Assembly (NCBI RefSeq): GCF_012932215.1
Contig: NZ_CP048788.1
Span: forward strand, 620,001-684,000
Direction: 5' to 3'
Source: Roseobacter ponti
GTDB lineage: Bacteria > Pseudomonadota > Alphaproteobacteria > Rhodobacterales > Rhodobacteraceae
DNA: 64,000 nt
This document shows, piece after piece, positions 9,112 through 19,014 of this stretch. The translations under genes and the position numbers were made by a program. The notes beneath the pieces are model-generated. The model saw only the letters and a program-made list of their open reading frames with translations, made no database searches and had not been told where the DNA came from. Position 1 is the first letter of the stretch; every line of letters begins with the position of its first letter.

Positions 9112-9879
9112 ATGGCTGAAGCGACACAGATGCAGGTCTCCGACGAGATCGCGATCACCATCAACAAGATGAACAAGTGGTATGGCGCGTTCCACGTCCT
9201 GCGTGACATTGACCTGACCGTACACCGCGGCGAGCGGATCGTTATCTGCGGGCCTTCGGGCTCGGGTAAATCGACGCTGATCCGGTGTATCAACGCGCTG
9301 GAAGAGCACCAGCAGGGGACGATCGAAGTTGACGGGACGCTGCTGTCGTCTGACCTCAAAAACATCGACAAGATCCGCTCCGAGGTCGGCATGTGCTTTC
9401 AACACTTCAACCTCTTTCCGCATCTGACGATTCTGGAAAACTGCACCCTTGCGCCGATCTGGGTCCGCAAAACACCCAAGAAGGAAGCTGAGCAGACGGC
9501 GATGCATTTCCTTGAGAAGGTGAAAATCCCCGATCAGGCCAACAAGTATCCGGGCCAGCTTTCCGGTGGTCAGCAGCAGCGTGTTGCTATCGCCCGATCG
9601 CTCTGCATGAAGCCGCGGATCATGCTCTTTGACGAACCCACATCGGCACTTGATCCGGAGATGATCAAAGAGGTGCTTGATACCATGATCGAACTTGCGG
9701 AAGAAGGTATGACCATGCTCTGCGTGACCCATGAGATGGGCTTTGCCCGGCAGGTCGCCAACCGCGTGATCTTTATGGATGCAGGGCAGATCGTGGAGCA
9801 GAATGAGCCAGAGGCGTTCTTTAACAATCCGCAGAGCCCGCGGACGCAGCTCTTCCTGAGCCAGATTCTCGGTCACTGA
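9112..9879 (+). CDS. Amino-acid ABC transporter ATP-binding protein (AapP/BztD type)
   Basis: Cytoplasmic ATPase energising amino-acid uptake, 255 residues. Walker A is GPSGSGKST, the Q-loop is in FQHFNLFPH, the signature is LSGGQQQR, Walker B is [11 protein letters not shown] and the H-loop is VTHEMGFA. A strong AAGGAGG site precedes the ATG. It closes the operon; a terminator hairpin follows 18 bases after the stop. Confidence 0.95.
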   Translation: MAEATQMQVSDEIAITINKMNKWYGAFHVLRDIDLTVHRGERIVICGPSGSGKSTLIRCINALEEHQQGTIEVDGTLLSSDLKNIDKIRSEVGMCFQHFNLFPHLTILENCTLAPIWVRKTPKKEAEQTAMHFLEKVKIPDQANKYPGQLSGGQQQRVAIARSLCMKPRIMLFDEPTSALDPEMIKEVLDTMIELAEEGMTMLCVTHEMGFARQVANRVIFMDAGQIVEQNEPEAFFNNPQSPRTQLFLSQILGH

Positions 9880-9897
9880 GAAGGCGTCAATCTGACA

Positions 9898-9927
9898 GGC
9901 GTCACCGTCGCCGGTGGCGCCATTTTC
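9898..9927 (+). terminator. Rho-independent-like terminator of the amino-acid ABC operon
   Basis: Inverted repeat GGCGTCACCG / CGGTGGCGCC (one G-U pair) with loop TCGC at 9898-9921, followed by ATTTTC. The short T-run makes it weaker than a textbook terminator. Confidence 0.65.
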
Positions 9928-9943
9928 ACGTCGGAGGCAGAAT

Positions 9944-10223
9944 ATGAGCGCGATACTGACGGCTCTGATCACCGGCTGCGATATCGAGTAGATGATCGCC
10001 AATGCTGAACAGGCGGTGCCCGGGATCATCGCTGATGGCGGCGTGCCGCTCTTTCGCGCGAAGGTCGCGGGAACTCTACGCGGAACAGCCGATCAAACGT
10101 TCACGGCCGCTTTCAGTATGTGGCTGTCGTGGAGGGCTGGTACGGATCGGATGCGTATAGTGCATTGCACGCCTGCGGGATGCGGCCGCAGACCTGAGAT
10201 TTGCAATTAACGAAAAGGTTTAA
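9944..10223 (+). pseudogene. DUF1330-family protein, inactivated
   Basis: A GGAGG site and ATG at 9944 open a frame that stops after 15 codons at TAG 9989-9991. Reading through the stop, the frame continues EQAVPGIIADGGVPLFRAKV, which resembles the DUF1330 core (AGPAIAAHGG-like stretch). After frame changes, WYGSDAYSALHA and then LRDAAADLRFAINEKV match the family's C-terminal portion, ending at TAA 10221-10223. At least one stop and one or two frameshifts are therefore needed to explain the sequence. The 3' end overlaps the convergent sixA stop. Assignment is from remembered family pattern, not a search. Confidence 0.65.
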
Positions 10224-10717
10224 GCCGAACCGTCCTTCAGTTCGCGCGGGATCACGAAAGCCGTGACGTCTCCGGTGGTGACATCGGGCCAGTCAGTGTC
10301 GAAATCAACTACGAGCGTGGCACCGGTCGGGTAATCCTCAAAACGGATATGCTCGGGTGGATCCCCGACGAGCCGGTGGGCCATCTCGCAGATCCCCGGA
10401 TTATGGCCGATCATGAGTACAACATTTCCAGTGGCCTGCCGCAGTACGTTCAGCATATCACCGGCCTCGGCAAGATAGAGAGCGCGTGAAAATTTCACCG
10501 GTGTGCCCCCATCAAGCGCAAGCCCGAGTAACGTCTGACCGGTGCGTTCGGCGGATGAACACAGAACCTCCTCCGGAATATACCCGTTGTCCCGCAACCA
10601 GTCGCCCAGAGCCTTTGCCGCAGCTGTTCCGCGTCTGTTCAGCGGGCGTTCGTGATCACCGAGGCCGGGGTGGTTCCAGTCGGATTTTGCGTGTCGCATC
10701 AGGATCAGGCGGCGCAT
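10220..10717 (-). CDS. SixA-like phosphohistidine phosphatase
   Basis: Histidine phosphatase superfamily protein of 165 residues. The catalytic motif is MRHAKSDW (His in the RHA motif) and the second catalytic His is in IGHNPG. SixA enzymes remove phosphate from phosphohistidine on phosphotransfer proteins. The short length and the RHAKSDW signature favour SixA over phosphoglycerate mutase relatives. The gene follows the Fe-S protein gene by 3 bases and is probably co-transcribed with it. Confidence 0.88.
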   Translation of the reverse strand: MRRLILMRHAKSDWNHPGLGDHERPLNRRGTAAAKALGDWLRDNGYIPEEVLCSSAERTGQTLLGLALDGGTPVKFSRALYLAEAGDMLNVLRQATGNVVLMIGHNPGICEMAHRLVGDPPEHIRFEDYPTGATLVVDFDTDWPDVTTGDVTAFVIPRELKDGSA

Positions 10718-10720
10718 GTA

Positions 10721-11371
10721 TTACCCCCGGAATATTGTCATGTGATAGGCGGAATGATCCGCTGCCCGTGGATAACGCGCCGATACAGGGCAGGCCCGGC
10801 GCACGAGACAGCCACCGGACACGCACGCAGCCCCGGATACTTCATTCAGAAAGCCTTTGCAGGCTTCCACATTATACCCGGTGCCGTCAAAGGCATTTAC
10901 CGGACAGGCGGCCTGGCAGGGTTGGTCAGGGCAGCTTTCGCACGGAGGTGGCGGTGCCGGGGGCAGGTCAATGTGCTGTGGCAGCGCCAGGGCCCCGCGA
11001 AAGGACACCAGCAGACCCGCGGTATCGTGCACCAGCAACATTACGGGGGAGGCATGTATGCGCCCTGTCCGCAGAGCCCATGAGAAAAACGGCTGCCAGG
11101 GCGGGCCGCCAAAGGGGTACAGGGCCGTCGCGCCAGCCTCAGCCGCCCAGTCACCAATAACCCGTTCTGACCACCTGTCCATCGGGTCCGGGGCGCCGTC
11201 CTGCGCTTCGGCAGACCCTTTGAAGGCGGGCCAGAAACCGGGGGCTGAGGGGCCCAGAAGCAACAGCGTTTTGCAGTTTTCCGGGGCGCCGTCGCTTTCT
11301 TCCGGGTGAAACCCGCCCAGAACTGTCAGATGGCGCGCTTCCGCGGCTTCGCAGAGAGCGTTGTATGTCAT
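10721..11371 (-). CDS. 4Fe-4S ferredoxin-type protein
   Basis: Protein of 216 residues with a C-terminal cysteine cluster CESCPDQPCQAACP and further cysteines (ACKGF, GGCLVRRACP), consistent with one or two [4Fe-4S] clusters. The pattern recalls the ferredoxin module of epoxyqueuosine reductase, but the N-terminal cobalamin-binding half of QueG is absent. The N-terminal 140 residues have no motif I can name. Its role is unknown; coupling to sixA may be incidental. Confidence 0.75.
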   Translation of the reverse strand: MTYNALCEAAEARHLTVLGGFHPEESDGAPENCKTLLLLGPSAPGFWPAFKGSAEAQDGAPDPMDRWSERVIGDWAAEAGATALYPFGGPPWQPFFSWALRTGRIHASPVMLLVHDTAGLLVSFRGALALPQHIDLPPAPPPPCESCPDQPCQAACPVNAFDGTGYNVEACKGFLNEVSGAACVSGGCLVRRACPVSARYPRAADHSAYHMTIFRG

Positions 11372-11585
11372 GCCGATACAGGAAACATCAGCGGCAGGTG
11401 CAGCAGCCGTCCGGTCCGGTCACATGGCTGCGTCGGGCGCGTGGATTGATTCGGACGGGTGCGAAGACAGGCTCTTCCTGTGGACGGTTCAGCACGGATA
11501 AAGATCGCGGTTCGCATGGTATTACCCTAGCCGCAGGCGCGCGCAGTACAAGCCGGGACACCCGCTGCGACGGGACCAGCAAGCG

Positions 11586-12449
11586 TCAGTCAGCGCGAAT
11601 GATCGAGCCTGCGCCGTGTTCGGTGAAAAGCTCCAGCAGGCAGGCATTGGGTGCACGTCCGTCGAGGATAACCGCCGCGCGCACACCACCTTCGAGCGCA
11701 TCGAGCGCCGTTTCCGTTTTGGGGATCATTCCGCCGGCGATGATGCCTTCGGCGGTCATGTCGCGTATCTGAGTGGCGCTGAGTTCGGTCACGACCTGCC
11801 CGTCGGCATTCTTCACACCCGCAACATCGGTGAGCAGCAGCAGACGGTCGGCTTTGAGTGCCGCAGCTATTGCACCGGCGGCCGTGTCGCCGTTGATGTT
11901 GAACGTTTCACCGTTCCGGCCCGCCCCGAGGGGCGCAATCACGGGGATATACTCTTTTTCAGTCAGGTCGCGCAGCAGGCGCGGGTTGATCTTATCCGGC
12001 GTGCCGACAAACCCCAGATCAGGGTTCGTCTGACTGCAGGTGATAAGTTTGCCGTCTTTGCCTGACAGTCCCACAGCGCGACCGCCCTGGCCGTTGATCG
12101 CCTGAACAATGCGCTTGTTAACGAGCCCGCTCAGGACCATCTCGACCACGTCCATTGTGGCGGCATCCGTCACCCGCTTGCCGTTCACAAACTCCGACCG
12201 GATCTGAAGTCTTTCGAGCATCGCGTTGATCATCGGCCCGCCGCCATGCACAACGACCGGGTTTACACCGACCTGACGCATCAGCACGACATCGCGGGCA
12301 AACTCGTCCATGGCGTCGTCGCTGCCCATGGCGTGACCGCCGAGTTTGATGACCACAGTGGCGTCTGAATAGCGCTGCAGATAGGGCAGGGCCTTGTTAA
12401 GGGTGCTGGCGGTGGCGATCCAGTCGCGGTTCATGTCTTGCGTCTTCAT
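11586..12449 (-). CDS. argB: Acetylglutamate kinase
   Basis: Second step of arginine biosynthesis: phosphorylates N-acetyl-L-glutamate. The 287-residue protein has the amino-acid kinase motif KLGGHAMG near the N-terminus, VHGGGPMIN for substrate binding, and [12 protein letters not shown] and TDVAGVKN further on. Start at 12449 or the in-frame ATG at 12434 are both possible. It lies 57 bases downstream of engB on the same strand. The 214 bases between it and the Fe-S gene hold no recognised feature. Confidence 0.95.
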   Translation of the reverse strand: MKTQDMNRDWIATASTLNKALPYLQRYSDATVVIKLGGHAMGSDDAMDEFARDVVLMRQVGVNPVVVHGGGPMINAMLERLQIRSEFVNGKRVTDAATMDVVEMVLSGLVNKRIVQAINGQGGRAVGLSGKDGKLITCSQTNPDLGFVGTPDKINPRLLRDLTEKEYIPVIAPLGAGRNGETFNINGDTAAGAIAAALKADRLLLLTDVAGVKNADGQVVTELSATQIRDMTAEGIIAGGMIPKTETALDALEGGVRAAVILDGRAPNACLLELFTEHGAGSIIRAD

Positions 12450-12506
12450 CTCTGGCCCGTCTGTCCGTTGGTTATGAAGGCGGCCCGTCCGCTGTGCAAG
12501 TCCGGG

Positions 12507-13160
12507 CTACTCCAGCGTAGCGATTATGGCGCGCAGTGTGGGAATGCCCCAGCCTTTTTCACTGGACGTCACGACAATTTCCGGAAACGCCGCAGGGTGT
12601 TTTGCAAGGGCTGAGCGTACCTGATCGAGGACTTTCGCGCGTTCTTTTTCCTTGACCTTATCCGCCTTGGTCAGCACCACCTGAAAGGTGACCGCAGCAC
12701 TGTCGAGCAGGCTGAGGATTTCGTCATCGACCGATTTAACGCCGTGGCGGGCGTCAATCAGCACGAAGGCGCGGCGCAGGGTCTGACGCCCGGAGAGATA
12801 CTGGCGCAGCAGACGCTGCCATTTTTCGACGACCGCAACAGGCGCGTGGGCAAAGCCATAACCCGGCAGATCCACCAGATAATGCGCCTCTCCTGCTGTA
12901 AAGAAATTAATCTCCTGCGTGCGTCCCGGGGTGTTGGAGGCGCGCGCGAGACCTTTGCGGCCGGTCAGTGCATTTATCAGAGAGGATTTACCGACGTTCG
13001 AGCGCCCGGCAAAGCAAACTTCAAGCCGGTCAGGGGCGGGCAGGCCGGACATGGCGACCACGCCCTTAACGAACTCCGTGTCGCCGGCAAAGAGCAGCCT
13101 GCCGCTCTCTGCGGTTTGCGGATCGGGCTCGTCGGCGATGGGAAAGGGCAGGGCCATCAC
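12507..13160 (-). CDS. engB: Ribosome biogenesis GTP-binding protein EngB/YihA
   Basis: Small GTPase needed for large-subunit assembly. G1 GRSNVGKSSL, G3 DLPGYGFA and G4 TKAD are all visible in a 217-residue protein of normal length. Tandem ATG codons at 13160 and 13157 make the start uncertain by one residue. It lies downstream of yidC on the same strand, with argB after it. Confidence 0.94.
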   Translation of the reverse strand: MMALPFPIADEPDPQTAESGRLLFAGDTEFVKGVVAMSGLPAPDRLEVCFAGRSNVGKSSLINALTGRKGLARASNTPGRTQEINFFTAGEAHYLVDLPGYGFAHAPVAVVEKWQRLLRQYLSGRQTLRRAFVLIDARHGVKSVDDEILSLLDSAAVTFQVVLTKADKVKEKERAKVLDQVRSALAKHPAAFPEIVVTSSEKGWGIPTLRAIIATLE

Positions 13161-13242
13161 TTCACCACGACCAGATGTAAGAGCGCGATCGTGTCACACC
13201 CCGTCGCCCCGCCGGGGCGCCATTTCAGATCCGTTACCCCGG

Positions 13243-15063
13243 TCATTCGGCGTCCGACTTGGACTTTCGCTGGAAACTTGTTTTGATATTACCGAAGACG
13301 TCCGGTTTATAACCCTGGCTCCGCATAATGATATACTGCTGCGTGAACGTAATTGTGTTGTTGGCAATCCAGTACACAACAAGTCCGCTGGCAAAACCGC
13401 CAAGCATGAACATGAACACCCAGGGCATCCATGCAAAGATCATCTGTTGCGTTGGATCGGTGGGCGCAGGGTTCAGTTTCTGCTGCATCCACATGGAAAT
13501 GCCGAGCAGAAGCGGCAGGATACCAATGAAGACCAGCGCCATGATTGAGCCTGTCTCCGGCCCCTCGATCGGCAACAGCCCGAACAGGTTAAGGAGCGAT
13601 GTCGGGTCCGGTGCGCTGAGATCCCGGAAGGGCCCGAAAAAGGGTGCATGACGCAGTTCGATGGTGACGAAAATTACCTTGTAGAGCGAGAAAAAGATCG
13701 GAATCTGCAGAAGGATCGGGAGACACCCGGCGGCAGGGTTTACCTTTTCCTTCTTGTAGAGCTCCATCATGCCCTGCTGCATTTTCTGACGGTCGTCGCC
13801 GGCCTCTTCCTTGAGCTTTTCCATCTGCGGCTGAAGCTCTTTCATCTTGGCCATGGAGACGTATGACTTATACGCCAGCGGGAATAAAACGGCTTTGATG
13901 ATGAGCGTCAGACCGATAATCGCCCAGCCCATATTGCCGATTATCTGGTTGAGATAGTGCAGGAGCCAGAAGATCGGTTTGGTCAGAAAGAAGAACCAGC
14001 CCCAGTCGATGCTGTCGATAAAGCGGTCAACACCGGCCGTCTGGTAGTTACGGATAGTTTCCCATTCCTTGGCACCGGCAAACAGCTCGCTTGTCGAGGA
14101 GACTGTGGTACCGGGTGCTACGGTCTGTACGGGCAGGACGACCTCGGTCTGATAGATGTCGCGACGCTCATCGTATTTTGCAACGGACTTAAACGCACTA
14201 CCGGGCGCGGGAATGAGGGTGGACATCCAGAAATGGTCGGTGAAGCCGATCCAGCCGTTCTGCTGAACCTGAACGACTTCAGCACGCGCGCCCTCGCGCT
14301 CGGAATACTCAAAGTCCGGCATATCGGACCAGTCGATTTCCGCCAGTTCACCGTCGGCCATGGCGACTGCGCCTTCGTGCAGAATGAAGAAATTCATCAG
14401 GTCTGCGGGCTCTCCGTGGCGGGCCAGAATGCCGTAGGGAGCCATGTTTACCGGGCTGTCGCCGGTATTTGCAACGGCCTGAGTAATGGTAAACATGTAG
14501 TCTTCGTCAATTTCGACAGTGCGTGTAAATGTCAGGCCCGCGCCGTTGTCCCACGTGAGTGTAACGGGTGCTCCGACAGAGAGTGTATCGCCACCGGAAA
14601 GATCCCAGAGCGTGTTCGGCCCGGGCACAGCGGCGGGATCAACGCCCGACCCGGCAGCCCATCCATACAGGGCATAATAGGCATTTGCACCGCCAACCGG
14701 TGAAAGCATTGTGACAATTTTTGCATCTTCGTCCTGGGTTTCGCGATAGTCTTTCAGCGACAGATCATCAATGCGGCCGCCCAGCAGAGAAATTGACCCG
14801 CTAAGCCGGTCAGTTTCGACGGGCACACGCGGTGCTTCGCTCAGGGTTTCTTCACGGGTAACCGGATCGGCGGGCACGGCCTGGTTTGTACCGGCGGGGG
14901 CCGAGGGCACTGTCGCTGTGGATGTTTCAGGCGTCAGCGTGCCGGCGGTTTCCGGATCAACCGGGGCAGGCGGCTCGGGAGGAGGAAACAGAACGAACCA
15001 TACCAGAATCACAAGGAAACTGAGCGCTGTTGCCAGAATGAGGTTCTTGTTCTGATCGTCCAT
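13243..15063 (-). CDS. yidC: Membrane protein insertase YidC
   Basis: Inserts and folds inner-membrane proteins, alone or with SecYEG. The 606-residue protein has the proteobacterial layout: an N-terminal anchor (NLILATALSFLVILVW), a large periplasmic domain (about 60-340), then five C-terminal helices. Cytosolic coiled-coil loops follow the first of these (MKELQPQMEKLKEE). The conserved NPAAGCLPILLQIPIFFSLY stretch is present. ATG at 15063 is preferred over a GTG at 15075 because it gives the family start MDDQNKN. Its usual neighbours rpmH, rnpA and yidD lie about 3 kb upstream. Confidence 0.95.
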   Translation of the reverse strand: MDDQNKNLILATALSFLVILVWFVLFPPPEPPAPVDPETAGTLTPETSTATVPSAPAGTNQAVPADPVTREETLSEAPRVPVETDRLSGSISLLGGRIDDLSLKDYRETQDEDAKIVTMLSPVGGANAYYALYGWAAGSGVDPAAVPGPNTLWDLSGGDTLSVGAPVTLTWDNGAGLTFTRTVEIDEDYMFTITQAVANTGDSPVNMAPYGILARHGEPADLMNFFILHEGAVAMADGELAEIDWSDMPDFEYSEREGARAEVVQVQQNGWIGFTDHFWMSTLIPAPGSAFKSVAKYDERRDIYQTEVVLPVQTVAPGTTVSSTSELFAGAKEWETIRNYQTAGVDRFIDSIDWGWFFFLTKPIFWLLHYLNQIIGNMGWAIIGLTLIIKAVLFPLAYKSYVSMAKMKELQPQMEKLKEEAGDDRQKMQQGMMELYKKEKVNPAAGCLPILLQIPIFFSLYKVIFVTIELRHAPFFGPFRDLSAPDPTSLLNLFGLLPIEGPETGSIMALVFIGILPLLLGISMWMQQKLNPAPTDPTQQMIFAWMPWVFMFMLGGFASGLVVYWIANNTITFTQQYIIMRSQGYKPDVFGNIKTSFQRKSKSDAE

Positions 15064-15211
15064 AGGGACTGCCACCTGATCTCATTGATATCAGCGTGGT
15101 TCAACAGAGTACGGGGCCAAAGGTCAAGCGGATTCCGGTCACGAATCGTCATCGTTATCGGCGTAAAAGGGCAAACTCGGGGTAAACCCGTCTGTTGCAC
15201 TCGCGCACCGG

Positions 15212-16759
15212 TCAGCGGGAGCGGTTTCCGAGGATCCGCGGCGCGTCGCCCAGTTTCGCGGTGTGCGCTGCAATCCATTCGAGGGTCTGATCGAAGGGCA
15301 TAGGTTTTCCGATCCCGAACCCCTGCACGTGATCGCATCCCAGTTGCGCCAGCAGAGCGTGCTCGCCTGCACTTTCGACACCTTCGGCAAGGGTCTCGAC
15401 ACCGAGCCGCTCCGCCATTGTCAGTATGGCGCTCACCATGCGCTGTTGCTCGGGGTCTTTGTCAGATTTGATAACAAAAGAACGGTCGATTTTTATGCGG
15501 CTGACCGCAAAGCGCCGGATGGAAGCGATAGAGGCATGTCCGGTTCCAAAATCATCGAGATCGATCTGACAACCGAGCGCATTGAGCGCGCTGATGTTGC
15601 GCGTCACCATGTCATCCGGCGCGCGGGCCACGACTGTTTCAAGAACCTCAACTGCGAGCCGGTCCGGAGACAGGTTGAAGCGGTCGAGTTCCCATTTCAC
15701 TTTTTCAACAAGGCCAGGATTGTTCAGCTCCGGTCCGGCAAAATTCACGCCGACACGCGGAACAGACACGCCGTTGGTGTCCCACGCGCGCAGAGCAGTG
15801 AACGCATGATACATCATTACCTCAGCCAGGCGTTCGAGTAATCCCGCCTGTTCGATTGCCGGCAGAAATTCTGACGGGGGAATCATACCCCGCTTCGGGT
15901 GCTCCCAGCGGGCCAGCGCCTCAAAGCCGGAAACCAGACCTGTGTCCGTCGAAATCTGTGGCTGAAACCAGGCGCGTATCTCACCTTTTTCAAGTGCCAG
16001 CGTCACCTCTTCACGCAGGCCTGCACGGGTTTCTGACTGCCGGCGCTGGTCAGCGGAGAATGCCCGGATGGCGTTCGGTCCTTTGCTCTTCGCCTCGGCG
16101 AGCGCGAGATCGGCGGCCTCGTTCCAGGTTTCAGCGTCGCGTCTGAGCATGCGTGCACTCTGACAAAAACCCACGCAGGCTGTCACGTAAATCGCACTGC
16201 CCTCAACGGACACAGGCTCCTCTACGGCGCTCTGGAGGCGCCCGGCAATCTGGATACAGAGCTCCAGATCGAGGTGCCGCACCGGCGCGAGGCAGATTTC
16301 AAACCGGAAGTCTGACGTCTGCGCGACCACATCGTTGTCACGCAGCACACAGGCAAGGCGGCTCGAAATCTTATCAAGTAACTCGGTTGTCGCACTCTGT
16401 CCGTAGCGGTCGACAAGCACATCGCTCTCATCAATTTCCACCGCGAACAATGCTGACATCTGCCCCAGGTCGCGCGCCTGCACGAAAGACTGCCCGACAA
16501 CGGCGCGGTAATCTTCGCGCCGGATCAGTCCGCGCGTCGCCGATTTTGCGATCGATCTGTCCGACAGCGCATTGGCACCCCCCAACAGCATGTAGACCGC
16601 CGGAAACAGCAACGCGGCACCCATCAGGGTCGTCTCGCCGCCAATCCAGTATCCGCCCAGAAGAGCGGCCGGAAGCAGTGCGAGCAGAACGGGTTTAATC
16701 ATGAAGGCCGCGATCCTGCCGCGTAAATCCAGCAGTCGTTGTGCTGTGCCGTTTGCCAT
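15212..16759 (-). CDS. EAL-domain cyclic-di-GMP phosphodiesterase with degenerate GGDEF domain
   Basis: Membrane-anchored protein of 515 residues. Two hydrophobic segments (about residues 18-60) are followed by a GGDEF-fold domain whose active-site signature is lost (TSDFRFEI in that place), so diguanylate cyclase activity is not expected. The C-terminal EAL domain keeps EALARW, EVLETVV, DDFGTGHAS, KIDRSFV and EGVE, so hydrolysis of c-di-GMP is likely. The degenerate domain may sense GTP or mediate dimerisation. It sits between yidC and ttcA. Confidence 0.9.
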   Translation of the reverse strand: MANGTAQRLLDLRGRIAAFMIKPVLLALLPAALLGGYWIGGETTLMGAALLFPAVYMLLGGANALSDRSIAKSATRGLIRREDYRAVVGQSFVQARDLGQMSALFAVEIDESDVLVDRYGQSATTELLDKISSRLACVLRDNDVVAQTSDFRFEICLAPVRHLDLELCIQIAGRLQSAVEEPVSVEGSAIYVTACVGFCQSARMLRRDAETWNEAADLALAEAKSKGPNAIRAFSADQRRQSETRAGLREEVTLALEKGEIRAWFQPQISTDTGLVSGFEALARWEHPKRGMIPPSEFLPAIEQAGLLERLAEVMMYHAFTALRAWDTNGVSVPRVGVNFAGPELNNPGLVEKVKWELDRFNLSPDRLAVEVLETVVARAPDDMVTRNISALNALGCQIDLDDFGTGHASIASIRRFAVSRIKIDRSFVIKSDKDPEQQRMVSAILTMAERLGVETLAEGVESAGEHALLAQLGCDHVQGFGIGKPMPFDQTLEWIAAHTAKLGDAPRILGNRSR

Positions 16760-16876
16760 GCGCCATCCCTTCCGGACAAGCGCAGAAAAGCGCTTTGACA
16801 GCAGAGTAACCGGTTGAAAGTGTTGGACGTGTTAACGCGTGGTATCCTGATCGGACAAAATTACATAAAATTGTTA

Positions 16877-17701
16877 CTACTTCACAGATAATCCCGCGAA
16901 ATCAAAAAGTTCAGGGTCAAGGAGATGCGACGGACGCGCGTTCATCAGGGCGCGGAACATTACCTGACGTCGTCCGGGGCTGTTGATTTCCCACTGATCG
17001 AGGATCGCTTTGACCTGCTGGCGTTGCAGCCCGTCCTGGCTGCCGCAAAGGTCACAGGGGATGATCGGATACTGCATGGCGGCGGCGAATTTCGCACAAT
17101 CCTCTTCAGCCACATGTGCCAGCGGACGGTAGAGAAAAAGGTCCCCCTCCTCGTTCACCAGTTTCGGCGGCATCGTTGCCAGACGGCCGCCGTGAAAGAG
17201 GTTCATAAAGAATGTTTCAAGAATGTCGTCCCTGTGATGGCCCAGAACCACCGCAGAACATCCTTCCTCGCGTGCAATCCGGTAGAGATTGCCGCGCCGC
17301 AGTCGCGAGCAGAGCGCGCAGAATGTACGGCCCTGCGGAATTTTATCCATCACGATGGAATATGTGTCCTGGTATTCAATGCGGTGCGGCACGGTCATCC
17401 GTTCCAGAAACTCCGGCAGGACCGTCGCCGGAAACCCCGGTTGTCCCTGATCGAGGTTGCAGGCCAGCAGATCCACAGGCAGCAACCCGCGCCATTTCAA
17501 CTCATAGAGCACGGCAAGCAGCGTGTAGCTGTCTTTGCCGCCCGAGAGACACACCAGCCAGCGCGCGCCGGGCTCGATCATGCCGTATTGCTCAACGGCT
17601 TCACGCACCGATCGCACCAGCCGTTTGCGCAGTTTGCGGAATTCGGTGGATTTGGGCGCGCCTTCAAAGAGCGGATGAATGTCGTCGGACGTATCAAGCA
17701 T
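16877..17701 (-). CDS. ttcA: tRNA 2-thiocytidine biosynthesis protein TtcA
   Basis: Adds the 2-thio group to cytidine 32 of certain tRNAs using ATP and an Fe-S cluster. The PP-loop motif SGGKDS is at residues 53-58, CALC at 128-131 and CDLC at 216-219 supply the conserved cysteines. [19 protein letters not shown] is the family signature. The 274-residue form from ATG 17701 matches the family; an in-frame upstream codon at 17755 would add 18 unrelated residues. Confidence 0.93.
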   Translation of the reverse strand: MLDTSDDIHPLFEGAPKSTEFRKLRKRLVRSVREAVEQYGMIEPGARWLVCLSGGKDSYTLLAVLYELKWRGLLPVDLLACNLDQGQPGFPATVLPEFLERMTVPHRIEYQDTYSIVMDKIPQGRTFCALCSRLRRGNLYRIAREEGCSAVVLGHHRDDILETFFMNLFHGGRLATMPPKLVNEEGDLFLYRPLAHVAEEDCAKFAAAMQYPIIPCDLCGSQDGLQRQQVKAILDQWEINSPGRRQVMFRALMNARPSHLLDPELFDFAGLSVK

Positions 17702-17799
17702 GGGTGGGTTCCTGAATGCGATGATCTCTCTATAACGCCCGGCCGGCTGAACCAAAAGCCCGGGCCGCGCGTAGTGTTCACAGATAAAAGGAGAATGCG

Positions 17800-18342
17800 A
17801 TGATCAGGCTGATAGCGGCACTGGGGGTTCTGGCGGCGCTTGCGGCCTGTACGGGCAAGCCCGCGCTGGATGATCCGAAGCTTTCGGACGCGGCGTTTAA
17901 TCTGGAGGAATTCTTTGACGGGCGCGTGCTCGCCAAAGGCCAGTTTCAGGATGTGTTCGGAACGGTGCGACGCCGCTTTGACGTTGAGGTGAACGGCACC
18001 TGGGACGGTGAGACCCTGACCCTCGTGGAGGATTTCGTGTATGAGGACAAGTCGACCGAGCAGCGGATATGGACCTTGCAGAAAACCGGACCCGAAACCG
18101 GGCCGCAAACATGGCGTGGTTCTGCGGAGGGCGTTATAGGCGAGGCCACCGGTGAAGAGCGTGGCGATACATTCAACTGGCAGTACCTGATCGATCTGCC
18201 GGTGCCGGAGGGTACATTGCGGGTACGTTTCGATGACTGGATGTGGCAGCTCAGCGAAACCCGCGTGCTCAACCGCGCCTACATGAAGAAGTATGGCGTG
18301 GATATCGGCGAAGTGATCATCACCTTCGAAAAACAGCCCTGA
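17800..18342 (+). CDS. DUF3833 lipoprotein
   Basis: Predicted lipoprotein of 180 residues with a lipobox LAAC (Cys17) after a short hydrophobic signal. The body ([20 protein letters not shown], then [15 protein letters not shown]) matches the DUF3833 family, which is common in proteobacteria and has no established function. An AAAGGAGAA site precedes the ATG. It is divergent from ttcA and convergent with yidD. Confidence 0.85.
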   Translation: MIRLIAALGVLAALAACTGKPALDDPKLSDAAFNLEEFFDGRVLAKGQFQDVFGTVRRRFDVEVNGTWDGETLTLVEDFVYEDKSTEQRIWTLQKTGPETGPQTWRGSAEGVIGEATGEERGDTFNWQYLIDLPVPEGTLRVRFDDWMWQLSETRVLNRAYMKKYGVDIGEVIITFEKQP

Positions 18343-18345
18343 GGA

Positions 18346-18573
18346 TCAGTCATCGTCAGGCACCGGATCATAGCCGGACTGCCCCCACGGATGACACCTT
18401 GCAATCCGGCGGCAGGTCAGCCACGCGCCGCGCCAGGCACCATGACGTTCCAGTGCTTCGAGCGCATAGGCGCTGCAGGTTGGCTGATAACGACAGTTGT
18501 GCCCGACCCAGGGACTGAATAGCAGCCGGTAGACGCGTACCGGCAGCGCGAGGAGACGGGCGACCGGACTCAC
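18346..18573 (-). CDS. yidD: Membrane protein insertion efficiency factor YidD
   Basis: Small membrane-associated protein (75 residues) that assists YidC-dependent insertion. The family motif CRYQPTCSAYALEALERHG is complete, as is HPWGQSGYDPVP. The GTG start at 18573 overlaps the rnpA stop by 4 bases (GTGA), so the two are translationally coupled. This is the classic rpmH-rnpA-yidD order. Confidence 0.95.
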   Translation of the reverse strand: MSPVARLLALPVRVYRLLFSPWVGHNCRYQPTCSAYALEALERHGAWRGAWLTCRRIARCHPWGQSGYDPVPDDD

Positions 18574-18989
18574 CGGGTCTTGTGGTGCAGCACGTCGAGT
18601 GCTGCATGAAAATCGTGCTGAAGCTGCTCAAAGGGCAGGGTGGCTGTCGTCCCGCGCCGTCCGATCAGCACATAATCCATACCATTCAGTCCGCGATCGG
18701 GCAGGGTCAGACGCGCGATTTCGCGCAGGCGCCGTTTCGCACGGTTTCGTGCGACGGCATTGCCAACCTTCTTCGAGCAGGTAAAGCCAACGCGGATACC
18801 ACCGGCTTCTTCGGGCGCGCGTTCGCGCATCTGTAGGATAAATCCGGGCTTTGCGGCGCGACGGGCGCGGGCGGCGCGCTGAAAATCCTGACGTTTAGTC
18901 AGGGTCTCAACAGAACGCACAGAAACCGCCGCAGGCGCGTTTCCGTCGGATGTCTGATCCGGAGAAGCGTCTTGCGGCGGTTCCATCAT
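18570..18989 (-). CDS. rnpA: Ribonuclease P protein component
   Basis: Protein subunit of RNase P, which matures tRNA 5' ends. The RNR motif is present as VGNAVARNRAKRRLRE, and the N-terminal TLTKRQDFQRAARARR matches the family. From ATG 18989 the protein has 139 residues with an extra polar N-terminus; an internal GTG about 24 codons in would give a more typical length, so the start is uncertain. Confidence 0.93.
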   Translation of the reverse strand: MMEPPQDASPDQTSDGNAPAAVSVRSVETLTKRQDFQRAARARRAAKPGFILQMRERAPEEAGGIRVGFTCSKKVGNAVARNRAKRRLREIARLTLPDRGLNGMDYVLIGRRGTTATLPFEQLQHDFHAALDVLHHKTR

Positions 18990-19014
18990 AACGGTACCGG
19001 CAAAAATGTCGGTA

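Noticed and set aside
9055-10029. 324-codon minus-strand open frame antisense to the ATPase gene
   Set aside because: Mirror of a gene with all ABC motifs; no independent support.
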